The notes under the pieces: generated by a model
The model's input: the letters and a program-made list of their open reading frames with translations, nothing else
The model's database searches: none
Told to the model about the DNA's origin: nothing
Position numbers and translations under genes: made by a program
NCBI GenBank assembly: GCA_027924585.1
Contig: BSBM01000442.1
Location: 4,340,001 to 4,404,000, forward strand
Direction of reading: 5' to 3'
Length of the DNA: 64,000 nt
Origin: Larix kaempferi
Lineage: Eukaryota > Streptophyta > Pinopsida > Pinales > Pinaceae
Shown here: one piece after another, positions 10,151-21,095 of the stretch
Position numbering within the stretch: position 1 is the stretch's first letter
Layout: the number at the start of each line of letters is the position of its first letter

Positions 10151-12344
10151 GTGTGAGGTTTGAAGCAGAGCTAAGGGCCGAAATACATTACTGAAATTTA
10201 TACTCTGTATACTGATACTCTTTATACTGATACTCTTTATCGTTCAAAGCAAGGATAAGGGAATAAAAGCTCACATGCGATGGATTGAGGATCATACCTG
10301 TAAAACATAGCAATTTCTCAAATATATAATACCTTCCTGAGGCGGGCATACCCATGCTCAGTAGTAAACAAGCATGGCCACGAACAATACACAGTGGATC
10401 CATGTCAAAAGCAAATTTTTCTGAAAATGTAAATGTGCACTTTGATGAGTGTGATAACAAAGTCTTTCTGGGCTTCTGACATGGCGGTCTAATCTTGTGC
10501 AGCTCGGGCAGTGCATTGATGAGTGATACAACTATTTTTCCCAAGGTCTTCAATACAAACCGACGATAGTATAAGTTTATATCATGCAAATAAGTGATCT
10601 GATGTCGAGCATAATAAAACACCATCTAATTACCGGTCGTTGATGTATACCGTTAACAGATGCGAAGATACCCACCGATAATGATGATGGACTCTAAGGT
10701 ACTGAGTATAAACTAACAAGTGTGAATAAATGATATGAAGTTGAACACTTGTAGAATCAAACAATCAGGGGTCATTGATGTATACCCACTGTCATTTGCG
10801 AGGAAACCTGCCACTAATGACTGCAAGATCCAAGGTACTCCCGGGTTTCTAGATCCATGTCCTAGATGATGATTGATGTCGATAGGAATAGATCCATCGG
10901 AAGGAGGGCATTAATGCATCCCACATCAACTGATACGAAACAAAGATCAAAAGTATGATATAATTTGGTAGAATTGCAAGATCCAACATTGTATACTGAC
11001 ACAAAGAAGGCAGACATGACTGGTCAGGAATATTTGAGGAATGGACGACTCAGTTTGGACTTCCCTTGAACACATAACACGACCTAGAATGGACACTTGG
11101 CAACATAGGACTTTGAGTAACCGACCTTTAATGAAAACCACTAATGCCAAATGCATTAACGGAAGCTCCATTGTTGCCGGGAAGGATAACCCATTGGTGG
11201 AGATCTGTTCAAAATACTGGTACAGTTTCCTAAGGAAAATGCATATGGTGTACTGACAGCGGAGACCAAATTATGTGTCGTGTTCAAGGGTGACAAGGAC
11301 TGACTATTGCCATTTTCTCCAAGGATTATACTATGAAGTGATTCAAGTCTCTACCTTTTTGGATTTTTGTGTTTTTTAATTTTTATGCTTTTTTTTTTTT
11401 TGTAAAAAAGAATAAAGAATGTTATGATACATAGGAGGGAACGAGTGTTGCATGGGCATATGCCTATTTTTCAAGGGCATGGGTTAGGCCAAGGCAAAGA
11501 TCCATATTGCAAACAGGGGCTAAGCTAGTTGTGCACACTCTTACTGCTATTCCTTCCCAAGGTAGGCTATCTGAAGCAGGATTATGAGTCGATGGATGGT
11601 GAAGTAATACCATGTGACTGAGGTTATCCAATTTGGTGAAATGACCAAGTAGGAATGCTTCAATGAGGTTTACTTCAGCTTGAATCTTGTGAAAAATGTC
11701 AAAATCATAGATCATCATGAATCATGGTCTGTCTCAACTACCTGAGTCAAATAGTTCAAACTGTCAAAGTCTTCAAGTCCTGAAATCAAAACCATTTCAC
11801 TAGCCAACAGTTTAGTTAGAAACTGGTTCAAATGTGCCTTTAATATCTAAAAAGATAGCCAAAAATGAGGAATTATGCACCTTTCTATCATTCAAAAGGA
11901 TACAGTTTGTATATGTATGGATAAAAGATAAGTAAAAATACTCACGATTTACCATATGTGTTCTTTGTGCAGCCGATGTATGAGAGGAGGCATCCCCTTT
12001 CAGCTTGAATTCCTAGAAGCTATGAACCTTTAGTATTTGATCTGCCAGTAGTGGGTTAGTTTCGATGTTGAACTAGAAAATTTTGAAATAGTTTCCCATG
12101 TTTTTTATTTTTTCCAAATTTTCCATTTTTTTGTTTGTATGAACCTTTTTTGGGTCTTATCTGTAAGAAAAAGAATAAAAAAGGAAAATAGTATTTACAC
12201 TATTCTTTTTGGTGTGTGCAAAATTTACACACTTTTTGGGTTATGATGTAAGCTAGATTATTTCGGTTTCACTTATGTCCTTAAATGATGTGTTCAATTA
12301 AATTGGCCATGAAATAATGTACATGCTTGCTTTTTGGGATGATG
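10151..12344 (-). other. 3' noncoding region of the Tat-like element
   Basis: About 2.2 kb without a recognisable domain. A 145-codon open frame (10625-10188) next to the polypurine tract matches no family I know; its C-terminus is translated from a short tandem repeat (ACTGATACTCTTTAT, twice near 10207-10240). Near 10636-10708 and 10770-10842 a divergent pair of segments sharing TTGATGTATACC and CCAAGGTACT or TCTAAGGTACT is spaced about 135 bp apart. Long noncoding 3' regions are common in Tat-type elements. Confidence 0.55.
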
Positions 12345-12848
12345 TTAATGACTTAGATGCCAATCAAGTATGTAGTTGGGCAAAGAATCAACCAAACTAT
12401 TCAGACTTCTAGGAACATGTATATACTCAATAAAATCGAACTGATGCTCTAAAAGATGTACGCGTAGAAACTTTCTAAACAGTGTAGGATGTCGAACCTG
12501 ATATTGCCCATTTAACTGTGATACAACTAATTCTGAGTCCAGTTTGACGATTATTCGTCGGATGCCAAGGGTGATAGCCTCGACAAGAAGCTCAATGACT
12601 GTGCTATTATCTACAACATTGTTGGTTGTAGATCCAAGAAAAGTGCCTCCTGAACTAAGAACTTCGTTATTAGGTGAAAAAACAACCCATGCGATGGAAG
12701 CAACTTTCCGAGAACTACGGCTGGCGTCATCTGCATATCCCAAATATGTGAAAGATTCTTGTGCCATCTGCCAAAGTGACAATGCCAAGCAAGATAAGTG
12801 TGTGCCCGAAATAATTAATGTACAAAATTTTATACAAAAATACAACAT
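12345..12848 (-). CDS. Archaeal-type RNase H domain downstream of integrase
   Basis: A 167-codon open frame whose residues from about 36 to the end form an RNase H fold of the archaeal type (aRNH). Visible blocks are GYADDASRSSRKVASIAW (first catalytic Asp), STTNNVVDNSTVIELL (position of the catalytic Glu, here apparently Asp), IIVKLDSELVVSQLNGQY (third acidic residue) and HVPRSLNSLVDSLPNYIL (fourth acidic residue). Such domains supplement the ordinary RNase H of Tat-type gypsy elements and would remove RNA from RNA-DNA hybrids. Here it lies 250 bp downstream of the integrase frame, not between RNase H and integrase. The first 35 residues are probably not native, since the methionine is simply the first in an open frame. 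The Glu-to-Asp change may reduce activity. Confidence 0.85.
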   Translation of the reverse strand: MLYFCIKFCTLIISGTHLSCLALSLWQMAQESFTYLGYADDASRSSRKVASIAWVVFSPNNEVLSSGGTFLGSTTNNVVDNSTVIELLVEAITLGIRRIIVKLDSELVVSQLNGQYQVRHPTLFRKFLRVHLLEHQFDFIEYIHVPRSLNSLVDSLPNYILDWHLSH

Positions 12849-13098
12849 AATACAACAAATGGTGCAAGGAATCAGTTCCTACGTGAAGTATTTCTTTAGA
12901 TAGAGACCATTTCTGATCTCTTACATGGGCTCCCCATCAAAATTGACCAATTCATAAGCTCCCTTTTTTAACATAGTTTTGACAATAAGTGGGCCAAACC
13001 ATTTAGGTACAAATTTCCCTTCTCCTATTTTATCTTGGTCTTGGTCATAAACTAAAACCAGATAGCCTTCAGAAAAGACTCGAGGACGAATGGACTTG

Positions 13099-14001
13099 TC
13101 ATATTGTGTTCCTCTTCTTATGTACTTCTATGTTTAGAGAGGCTTCTCTTCTAGTTTCATCCAAAGCATGGAGATGGAGAAACCTTTCCTCTTCCGCAGA
13201 AGTGTTAGGTAGGAGTTCGACAACTATATTTAATGATGGGATTTCACATTCAATCGGTAACATGGCTTCTTCTCCATAAACCAGTTGGAAAGGAGTGAAT
13301 CCGATTGCAGTTTTAGCAGTTGTTTGGTAGGCCCTAAGAGCAGTAAACAACATCAAGTGCCAGTTATTCTTGTTTTTATTAATCATCCTTTGTAACATGG
13401 TTTTCAAAACCTTGTTGGTGGCTTCTACTTGTCCATTAGCTTGAGGATAGTATGGCGAGGAGAAGTCCTTCCGCAATCCTAACCGGTTTGTAAGTTCATC
13501 CATACAGGAATTCCTAAAATGACTTATGTTGTCCGTAGTGATTTCTTTGGGTACACCAAACCTTGCTATCACATGATTGAATAGAAAGTATGCTGCATTT
13601 TTACCCGTGCAATTGAATGTAGGCATGGCTTCAGCCCACTTGGTGAAGTAGTCCACTGCTACGATGATGTAGTGGTGGCCATCGGCTGAAGGTGGATTGA
13701 CTATCATATAATCAATGGCCCATTTTGAAAATGGACCCACAGTTACTACAGGGTGTAAAGGAGCAGGATGTGCACGCATTTTTTTTGTGTAGATTTGGCA
13801 AGGGTGACATTTTTTGACTGCATTAATGCAATATTTGAAAATTGTAGGCCAAAAGTATCCCGCATGCAAACTTTTCTGGGCAGTTGCCAACCTAGAAAGA
13901 TGACCACCACATGCTCTAGCATGGAAATCATTCAAAACTTGTTCAGCTTCCTCATGTACTAAACAACGTCTCAATATCATATCGATTCCTCGACGGTACA
14001 A
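13099..14001 (-). CDS. Integrase of the Tat-like element
   Basis: A 300-codon open frame that integrates the cDNA into the genome. Residues about 22-70 form the HHCC zinc-binding domain (HARACGGHL, then CHPCQIY). The DDE catalytic core follows: WAIDYM with the first Asp, EITTDNISHF with the second, and PQANGQVEATNKVLK with the Glu. The C-terminus has the GFTPFQLVYGEEAMLP segment common in Ty3/gypsy integrases. No chromodomain is visible at the end, which fits Tat and not a chromovirus. It begins just downstream of the RNase H and connecting region on the same strand. This is one of the few domains in the window with all its catalytic residues and no internal stop. Confidence 0.92.
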   Translation of the reverse strand: MYRRGIDMILRRCLVHEEAEQVLNDFHARACGGHLSRLATAQKSLHAGYFWPTIFKYCINAVKKCHPCQIYTKKMRAHPAPLHPVVTVGPFSKWAIDYMIVNPPSADGHHYIIVAVDYFTKWAEAMPTFNCTGKNAAYFLFNHVIARFGVPKEITTDNISHFRNSCMDELTNRLGLRKDFSSPYYPQANGQVEATNKVLKTMLQRMINKNKNNWHLMLFTALRAYQTTAKTAIGFTPFQLVYGEEAMLPIECEIPSLNIVVELLPNTSAEEERFLHLHALDETRREASLNIEVHKKRNTI

Positions 14002-14049
14002 AGTATCCCTGATGATGAGGTATCTTCGAGCTCGATGTCGAATACGACG

Positions 14050-14310
14050 TCATTCCATACTAGAAAGTTGAGGATCTATCCTTTGGGTTTGGAGATATAT
14101 AATGAATGCTCCATACCAAGGATTATAAGTTGCAATGAGGAATATATATTCATTTTCCCAAGTTTCAACAGATATAGTACCCTCCTTTTCTATGGGTAAC
14201 TCAGACATTAATTTAGTAAATGCCAACAACTTCTTGGTTTTAGCGTTTTTGAATTCAAGGTCAAATTCTTGTAAAATTACTATCTTTTGAGTATTTTCCA
14301 CCAATGACAT
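14050..14310 (-). pseudogene. Pol connector between RNase H and integrase
   Basis: An 86-codon open piece with LQEFDLEFKNAKTKKLLAFT, which continues the RNase H C-terminal region (the family usually has I-x-L-x-E-F-D-L-x-F at this point), and ETWENEYIFLIATYNPWYGA. It overlaps the end of the RNase H frame and leads towards the integrase, with a break between. Assigned to the Pol polyprotein from position and this motif. Confidence 0.65.
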
Positions 14311-14728
14311 GGCGGGACAAAATGTGTCTCATGGGGTTCATTTCAACCACTATGGTTGTTTTCTTTGGAAGTATGTAATGTCTAAGTTGTTGGACAACAT
14401 GGACAACTTCCAAGGCCAACTTCTCGACCTGGGAATATCTCAATTCGGGACCTGCAAGGCCTTTACTAAGATAGTAAATAACATGTTCTTGAGAGGAATC
14501 ATCTTCTTGTGCTAAGATCATTCCAATTGTGGTAGGAGAGGCATCCAAATATAGCAGAAAGTCTCTATTATAGTTCGGTGGACTAATTACTGGGGCAAAG
14601 ACCAAAGATTTCTTTATTTCATCAAATGAACGTTGAGCTTGGTCATCCCATATGAATATCGCATCTTGTTTTAAGAGACGCATGAAACCTTTAGCTTTTT
14701 CAGCAAAAATTTCAACAAATCTTCTCAA
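14261..14728 (-). pseudogene. RT thumb/connection and Ty3-type RNase H of the Tat-like element
   Basis: An open frame of 155 codons. It starts in the RT thumb region (FAEKAKGFMRLLKQDAIFIW, DDQAQRSFDEIKKSL) and continues into the gypsy RNase H: FLLYLDASPTTIGMILAQE carries the first catalytic Asp, VIYYLSKGLAGPELRYSQVE the Glu, and TTIVVEMNPMRHILSR the segment where an Asp is expected, so one acidic residue seems lost. This RNase H would degrade the RNA template. The stretch is offset from the palm fragment upstream by a frame change near 14725. Confidence 0.85.
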
Positions 14729-15480
14729 GTAGTTGGCTTTTCCTTGAAGGCTTTGAAGTTGAGTGATTTTTTTGGGGAAGGCAACTGAAGTATTGCCTCA
14801 ACCTTGATGGGATCAACCATGATCCCTTTTTGGGATACTACGAACCCAAGTAACCTCCCAGAGTCCACACAAAACATGCATTTATGTGGATTTAACCTAG
14901 TGTTGTACTTGCGGCAGTGCTCAAATATGGCTTGTAAATGTGCACCATGTTCAGCTCTCTTTTTAGATTTAGCTTCCAAATCATCAAGCTAAACTTCGAC
15001 GATATATTTAATATCGTGAAATGCATATGACATTGCTCTTTGAAAGGTAGCCCCGGAAGTTTTAAGGCCAAATGGCATTTTCCTATAAGCGAGGGTCCCC
15101 TAAGGGCATATAAAAACGGTTTTATGTTGGTCTTCCTTTTTTATCTAGATTTGGTTGTAACCGGAGAAGCCATCCATAAACGAGAAGATTTCATTCCTGG
15201 CACATTCATCAATGATATGATCAATGAAGGATGTGGGATAGTTATCTTTGGGACAAGCTAAGTTCAGATCTCTAAAATCGGTACAAACCCGGATAGTTCC
15301 TTATTTTTTATTGACGGGAACTGGATTGGATACCCAATTGGTCAAAGGAACAGGATAGATGAATCCAACTTTTAAAAGCTTTTCAACCTCAGCTTAATTG
15401 GTAGCAGAATTTTTAGGGTTCACTGGACGTAGTTTTTGCCGCACAGGTTTGGCATTTGGGTAGGTTTTAATATCATGTTC
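14725..15480 (-). pseudogene. Reverse transcriptase fingers/palm of the Tat-like element, with stops
   Basis: Reading one minus-strand frame gives GTIRVCTDFRDLNLACPKDN, IFSFMDGFSGYNQI with the first catalytic Asp, then MPFGLKTSGATFQRAMSYAF and the active site, where the expected Y-L-D-D reads stop-L-D-D near 15000. In-frame stops interrupt at VNKK (near 15313), after YNQI (near 15143), in the C-P-W-G block (near 15100) and at the active-site tyrosine. The thumb part (14979-14725) includes HKCMFCVDSGRLLGFVVS, the usual K-C-x-F-x-V-x-x-G-x-x-L-G-x-x-V-S pattern. This enzyme copies the element RNA into cDNA. The fold is clearly Ty3/gypsy but is inactive as read. Confidence 0.9.
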
Positions 15481-16220
15481 TATGATACTGGGATCGATTC
15501 CTGGCATTTCTTCATAAGACCATGCAAAAATTTTATTTCCTCATTAGAACAATCCCCACCTATGTTGATGTACTCAACGATGCCAGGTTTGATAGATATA
15601 TCAATTTGGATGGTTTTTGAAATGTTCACCAAATTGCCTTCTGAATTCACATTGTAGATATAGACAGGGCATTGGTACTTACCGTTGTCATAATTGAAGT
15701 AAAAGTTTTCAAGTTTAACTTCTAATGAGTCAATCTTAGGAAGAAACAAGGACTTGTGATGCATATCCTCCTAGGGTCTTTCTGAGATGTTCATAACCTC
15801 TATGATGGCTTTATCCGAAGAGAAATTTTGATAAAGGATATCATGGTTACTTGGAGAGTTCAAGGCCCAAATAGGTGAAGTATAGGGATCATATTCCTCC
15901 ATGTTGGGAGGATTTTGATCCGGTTCTACCGAGGCCATTTGAATAGCTTGATAAGCGAGCTCTATAGTAGAAAAGGGGACATTACTCTCCATTTCCTCAT
16001 GGTGTGTAGAAGTATGTATATTTCCATGATTCTTTTCATCTAAAATACTCTCTTTTGAGGTCCCAACCGATGAGGTGGAACCAATCTCGGAAATGGAATT
16101 AGAGAAGACTCTTAATGGAAAGTATACCTCTGATGTTATGGTGAAAATTGGAGCAATGTTAGTGGTCAATATTGGTGGTGGAAGTGGGAAAGTTCCCAAA
16201 AGGGATGAGTCTTTAAACAT
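15480..16220 (-). pseudogene. Pol region between protease and RT
   Basis: Two open pieces (16220-15771 and 15764-15480) lie between protease and RT. The first is acidic and serine/threonine-rich (for example MESNVPFSTIELAYQAIQMA and NPPNMEEYDPYTSP). The second contains SLFLPKIDSLEVKLENFYF and IDISIKPGIVEYINIGG, the segment that usually precedes RT in this lineage, and ends in EEIKFLHGLMKKCQESIPVS, which leads towards the fingers. No catalytic motif is present. The pieces are separated by a stop at about 15768. Confidence 0.65.
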
Positions 16221-16235
16221 TCCTACCCCAACATC

Positions 16236-17504
16236 TTAAATAACCTTCGTTCCATCCCCTACATAAGGTACATTTGAATGGATACCAGTTTCAGGTGAGC
16301 AGTAATCTAGTTGATCGATTGTAACAATCTTCCCTTGGTGGGGGAACCGAATGACTAGGAATACGGAAGACACTATCGCCGTCATCTTATTTATCCAACT
16401 GCGTCCCAATAGAAAATTGTAGTCTATGGGTGCATCCACTACCTCAACATCTACTTGAACTGTTTTCCCCCCCAGTTCAACTAGGCAAGCCAAGATGAGT
16501 CCATGAGGTGGTAACGAATGTCCATCAAATGCCTTGAGTATTGTTTGGGATGTTACTAAGGTGGGTGATCCCAAAGTTTTCCAACAAGCTAGGGACATGA
16601 TGCAAGTGGAGGCTCCTTCATCCACAATGGTTCGAAAAATATTCTTCCCATGTGAACTTACTTTAATTTGGAAAGCAATTTGTGAGGGAAGCATACCTGT
16701 GGGTTGTTCTAAGTCAAATGTGATTAAATTGGTATCTGATGGACCAACAACACCGATGGCAGACAATAGTGCTTTCCGCTGAGTGGGACAACTTTGCAAC
16801 ACCTCCAAGGCAGACATTGCACAAGGGGTTTGAGCTAAATCTTCAACCACATTGTAGTTTTGAGCAGCTCGCGCATTGGGATTGTGTGTTGTTTTGTGGA
16901 GTACCCCTTTTGGAGGTTGAGGCACCATGTCTATGGTTGGTTTTTCAATATTTAGAAAACCATTAGGCTGAGATCCAGTTGCTTCAACATCTTTTGAAGG
17001 TATGTCGTAAGAACAGGCCCTAGTTTGGATATGAATGTTATGTTCACCAATTGTGAAGATATTTGCGTTGGGTGGATTGCCCCCTTGTGGGGGGTTTTCC
17101 TGGTTTCCTCCTGCTGGAGGTGTTGGTGCCACAACAACCATTTGTTGTTGCTGGGGGAAGGGTTGAGTTAGGATAGCAGGTTGTGGTTGTTTCCCTCCTC
17201 GTTGTGCCAACATGTGATGAATATCATCCATATGAAAACAAAGATGAGTAGGATGATCTTCTTTGCAAATTTTGCAAGGATATTTGTTCTTTCTATTCTC
17301 ATGGTTTCTTCCATTAGGATTATTCACCTTAGGTGCCTCTCTTGTCCCATATTTTGCATTAGGTTTCTTCTTTTGCTTCTTCTTTTTTCCTTTTGGGTCC
17401 ACGGTTTGAACTGTAAGGACTTTAGAAGTTTGGGCAGGAGTTGCAGCTTGCTGATTTGCCTGGCCAGCTGTGGGTTGCAGGTTTTGAACTGACATATGTC
17501 CCAA
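16236..17504 (-). pseudogene. Zinc knuckle and retropepsin segment of Gag-Pol
   Basis: A 422-codon open frame in the same frame as the gag piece upstream, from which one TAG codon separates it. Residues about 40-75 are basic (KGKKKKQKKKPNAKYG) and a zinc-knuckle-like CKICKEDHPTHLC follows near residue 78. A glutamine/proline-rich spacer leads to the aspartic protease near residues 285-380: TIVDEGASTCIMSLACWKTL corresponds to the D-S/T-G-A flap region with the form V-D-E-G-A-S, and YNFLLGRSWI is the second protease hallmark. The protease would process Gag-Pol. The methionine at the start is probably internal to the polyprotein. Confidence 0.85.
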
Positions 17505-17507
17505 TTG

Positions 17508-19731
17508 CTAGGTAATCTGTTCAAATTGGTTAATGGATCCAATCACATCATCAGTATGAGGTCCTTTTGGCGGCCTAGCTGGATTAGATGCAGGTCTTAT
17601 ATCATGGGGTATTGAATCATAAAGTGTGCCCGATTGGGAATATACTAAATCCATATGGTGAGCACTCTGAATGAGTTGTTCTTCAGTCATGGCTCCTGAC
17701 ATGGCTACATCTTTAGCAAGAGTAGGCAATAGTGATTTAATGAACCAATCTACTAAGAATTGATTAGGGATTTCAGCTTTTATAAGCCTTCGACGTCTCC
17801 TCCACTCATGGATATGATCCAAGATGTGAGTAGCATTGGATTGCCTAAGTGAAGTTAAAAGTTTAGTTCTCGTCTCATAGCGGATAGGTATTTGAAAATG
17901 TGTCAAAAATGCCATAGCTAAAGATGAAAATTCAGTAAATGTATTGCGGGGCAACTCAATGTACCATTTCGCAGCATTTCCCATTAGGGTCCGCTGAAAC
18001 AACCTCAACCTAATACTATCATCAACTAGGGAATTGGATGAACACCACAAATGGAATGTCATCACATGATTTGATGGATCTTCCCCTGGTTTTCCATCAA
18101 ACTTGGGTATGTCTGAGGGTAGCTTGGTTGGTATGGTTGGCCACCCATTCAAATGAAGAATAGGGTCATTGGTCAGCCTAGATAAATCCGGTAGATTCAA
18201 TGTGTCCAGAAATGGTAACTTGGATGATGCCAAAGCAAACGTTTGATATTCGGGTGAAGCTTGATGGCTCCACTGTTGTGGTCCTTGGGCTTGAGAAGTA
18301 TTCCAAGTGGGATTACCTCCTTGCGGAGATTGCATCCAAAAAGATGGGTTATTTCCTGAATATTGCCCATTCCATTGTGGGATAGGATGCATGTACGGAT
18401 TTCCCCCTTGCGGAGGTATGTTCCATTGAGGTTGGTGACTTGGTGGAACATTGCCACTCCATTGTGGCATAGGGTTAATGGGTGGATTTTCCCCTTGCGG
18501 GGGTATGTTCCATTGAGGTTGGTTACTCGGTGGAACATTACCACTCCATTGCTGGTTGGGATTCATGGGTGGATTGCCCCCTTGCGGGGGTATGTTCCAT
18601 TGAGATTGGTTACTTGGTGGAACATTACCACTCCCTTGATTGTTTCCTTAGTTTGGATAAGTGTTCCAAGGTTGATTTCCCCCTTGCGGGGATGGTGCCC
18701 AAGAAGATTGGGTACTTCCTAGAACTTTCCCACTCCATGGTGGATGGGTTGCCTCCGGGTGTGCTGCCTGTTGGGGGAATGAGATTGCCACAAGGATTTG
18801 TGCTAGGAAAGTTTGGATAAAGGTTTCCCGAGGAACTTCCACCAGCTTGTGGAGTATTACCCCAATTAGCATTAGTGTTCCATGGTCCATTAAGTCCACT
18901 AGGGATATTGAGGTTCCAAAATGAAGGATTCCCCCCAGGTGTAGAACTTGGAAGACTGTTTGGTATGCCAATAGGATTTTGATTTACTCCTAGATTGTTT
19001 TGACCTTGAGTAGCCAAACCATCTGGGAAACCCAAGTTTGGTAAGGCAGTCCCTCTAGTAGGGATTCCTGTAGGTAAAGTGGATGTACTTCCGAGATTGG
19101 GACCCAAAGTTGTACCAACTGGCATTGAAGTGCTAGTTGAACTTATGGTAGAAGCAAGTAAACTAACTGGTGGAGTTGTGGTAGAGATCAAGTTGGAAAT
19201 ATTACTACCTCCAACAACCATTTTTGGTTGTGATGATGTGGTCCCTTGTGCTCCTAATGAAGCCATAGGGATGTTGGGAGTATTGCTACCTCCAACACTT
19301 GTTTAAGATGGTGCTGATGTGGTCCCTTGTGCTCCTGATGAAGCCATGGGATTAGATGTTGAATTTAGCATGTGTACCAAGTGTGCCACAAGAGGATTGA
19401 TGGTGTTCAAAGGTTCACTGATGTTGAGTACCATTGGGCCTAAAATATTTGTCAGAGGTGGATTTATGGAATTTGCAGTGTTGTCTTCTAATGTTTCAAT
19501 TGAAATCGGAGCAAGAGGATCAACAATTTCTATGTTTTCCTGGGTGGGTGGTGTTGTAGTATTTGTTTGATGTGTCTCCTCTCTACTATTGATTATTGAA
19601 GTTAGAAGTGTGTTGGTTTCAAAGTCAAAATGTCTTGTATTTTGTAGTCGTCTCCGCAATGTAGCGGGGCCTTCAATTTCTGGTGACTCGCCTCTACGCC
19701 GCCGTGATTGGCGGGTCGGAAGATTAGCCAC
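17508..19731 (-). pseudogene. Gag of the Tat-like element, proline-rich, with stop and frameshift
   Basis: The probable start is at 19731 (MANLPTRQSRRRRGESP). The N-terminal third (19731-19303) ends at an in-frame TAA and continues in the same frame at 19266. A frameshift near 18620 joins it to 18566-17508. The middle is glycine/proline/asparagine/tryptophan-rich with tandem repeats of about 29 residues (units such as QWSGNVPPS and QWNIPPQG). The capsid-like domain follows at about residues 150-330 of the last piece: FHLWCSSNSLVDDSIRLRLF, GNAAKWYIELP, FQIPIRYETRTKLLTSLRQS and LVDWFIKSLLPTLAKD, all typical of the retrotransposon Gag domain. It would form the virus-like particle. The frame ends in FEQIT followed by TAG. 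Confidence 0.85.
18311..18760 (-). repeat. In-gag tandem repeats, about 87 bp per unit
   Basis: The words CCCCCTTGCGG and GGTATGTTCCATTGAG recur at about 18401, 18487 and 18574 (spacing 86 and 87 bp), with looser copies near 18311 and 18677. The period encodes about 29 residues and produces the PPQG...NPxPQWSGNVPPS pattern in Gag. Confidence 0.85.
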
Positions 19732-20789
19732 TTTGAAGAATATTGATAAAAGGATATGTTTAAAAAGTTTTTGAAAACAGAATCAAACAATCCTATGGCT
19801 TTCTAGACTCAACAAAATAAAGTGTCCACACAGTAAAAATTCCCTAGAGATTTCAAGCAAGCAAACTTACTTTTCCAAAGAACCGAAGTTCAGTGAAAAG
19901 TTGGATTATAGGGCCTTCCGAAACTTGTAGCTGCTAAGGGATTTCATGTCCTGATACAATTGCTAGGAGCGAAGGTGTGAGAAATATTTACAATAAACTT
20001 TAATCGCTAGGGGTACCAGTGTTGGTACCAGACCACTCACCCTCCCAAGGAGTAAAAGTTCCAAATTCTGTCTCAGGTATTGCAAGTGTGTCCCACTCAC
20101 AACAGCCTATGTGATACCCTAAGAATAATCGATGGTCGAGTGGAAAGTTGTAAGTCGAGGACAACTCTTATTACCAGAAACTCTATAAATAGTCATGTCA
20201 CACCAAGGACTTGTCACTAAACATAGAATCCCTTCGATAAGCTCATGTCCCACTAAATAAACAAGAAGGGGGAACCACCCTTACTTATCCAGATTGACCT
20301 CGTGCTTGATGCATGTTTCAAAAGCACTTTCCCAACAAGCGTGTTTTGCGAAAATGGATTTACTCTCTTTAATGAATGCTAGTTTCAAAGTTTTGCATCC
20401 CAGGAGTGTTAACTCTCCAAACCTAATCCAGGGCACTAACCTAATCTTGTTGGTGATATGAAAATCAAAAGTTTGTCAATTTTTAGATTAAGTGCCAATT
20501 TTAAATGTAGTTTTCTTAGTTTCAGGAGTGGAAATGAAACTGATGGTGTTTCAACTCGAAAACAAAATGAACCACACAATGCAAGATGCTCACTATGCTA
20601 TCTTCCAGTTCGATGAATATCCTAATTGAAGGAAGGGTTAGAGGTTCATGAGCTTCTTTCAAACATGCAAAATTTCTAGTAGATGTTTGTATGTTCATGC
20701 ACATTTTATTTTATTTATTTTTTCTGAAATATGGATAATAATTGATGTGTAAAGACCAATGTAATCCAAACAGATATCTCAAGTAAACA

Positions 20790-21095
20790 TGAATCTAATT
20801 CTATTACATGGGGGATCCCTGTTTCTCATTCACAAGATTGCCCAAAAGCCCAAGTGAAGATGATACATAGAGCCCTTTGGAATGCTTTTGAATTAAATCC
20901 TAAACTGTTACACGTGAGATACACTTTCTCATTCAAAAGATCATCATACGATGCGAATGAAGAGGATACAGTGCCTCAATATAAGATGCTTGAAAATCAA
21001 CCCCTAAACTATTACATGTGAGATACACTTTCTCATTCACAAGATCATCATACGATGCAAGTGAAGAGGATATAGTGCCTCATACACAATATATC
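20790..21095. repeat. 104-bp tandem repeat, about three copies
   Basis: The segment CCTAAACTGTTACACGTGAG through CAGTGCCTC begins at 20899 and again at 21003 (period 104). A more diverged copy precedes it near 20790. It shares TTTCTCATTCACAAGAT and GAAGAGGATA. Confidence 0.85.

Noticed and set aside
10188-10625. 145-codon frame next to the 3' LTR, considered as an env-like or accessory gene
   Set aside because: No signal peptide, membrane segment or family motif; its C-terminus is translated tandem repeat.
18363-18820. Plus-strand open frames across the gag repeats
   Set aside because: Shadows of the minus-strand proline-rich Gag; the repeats keep several frames open.
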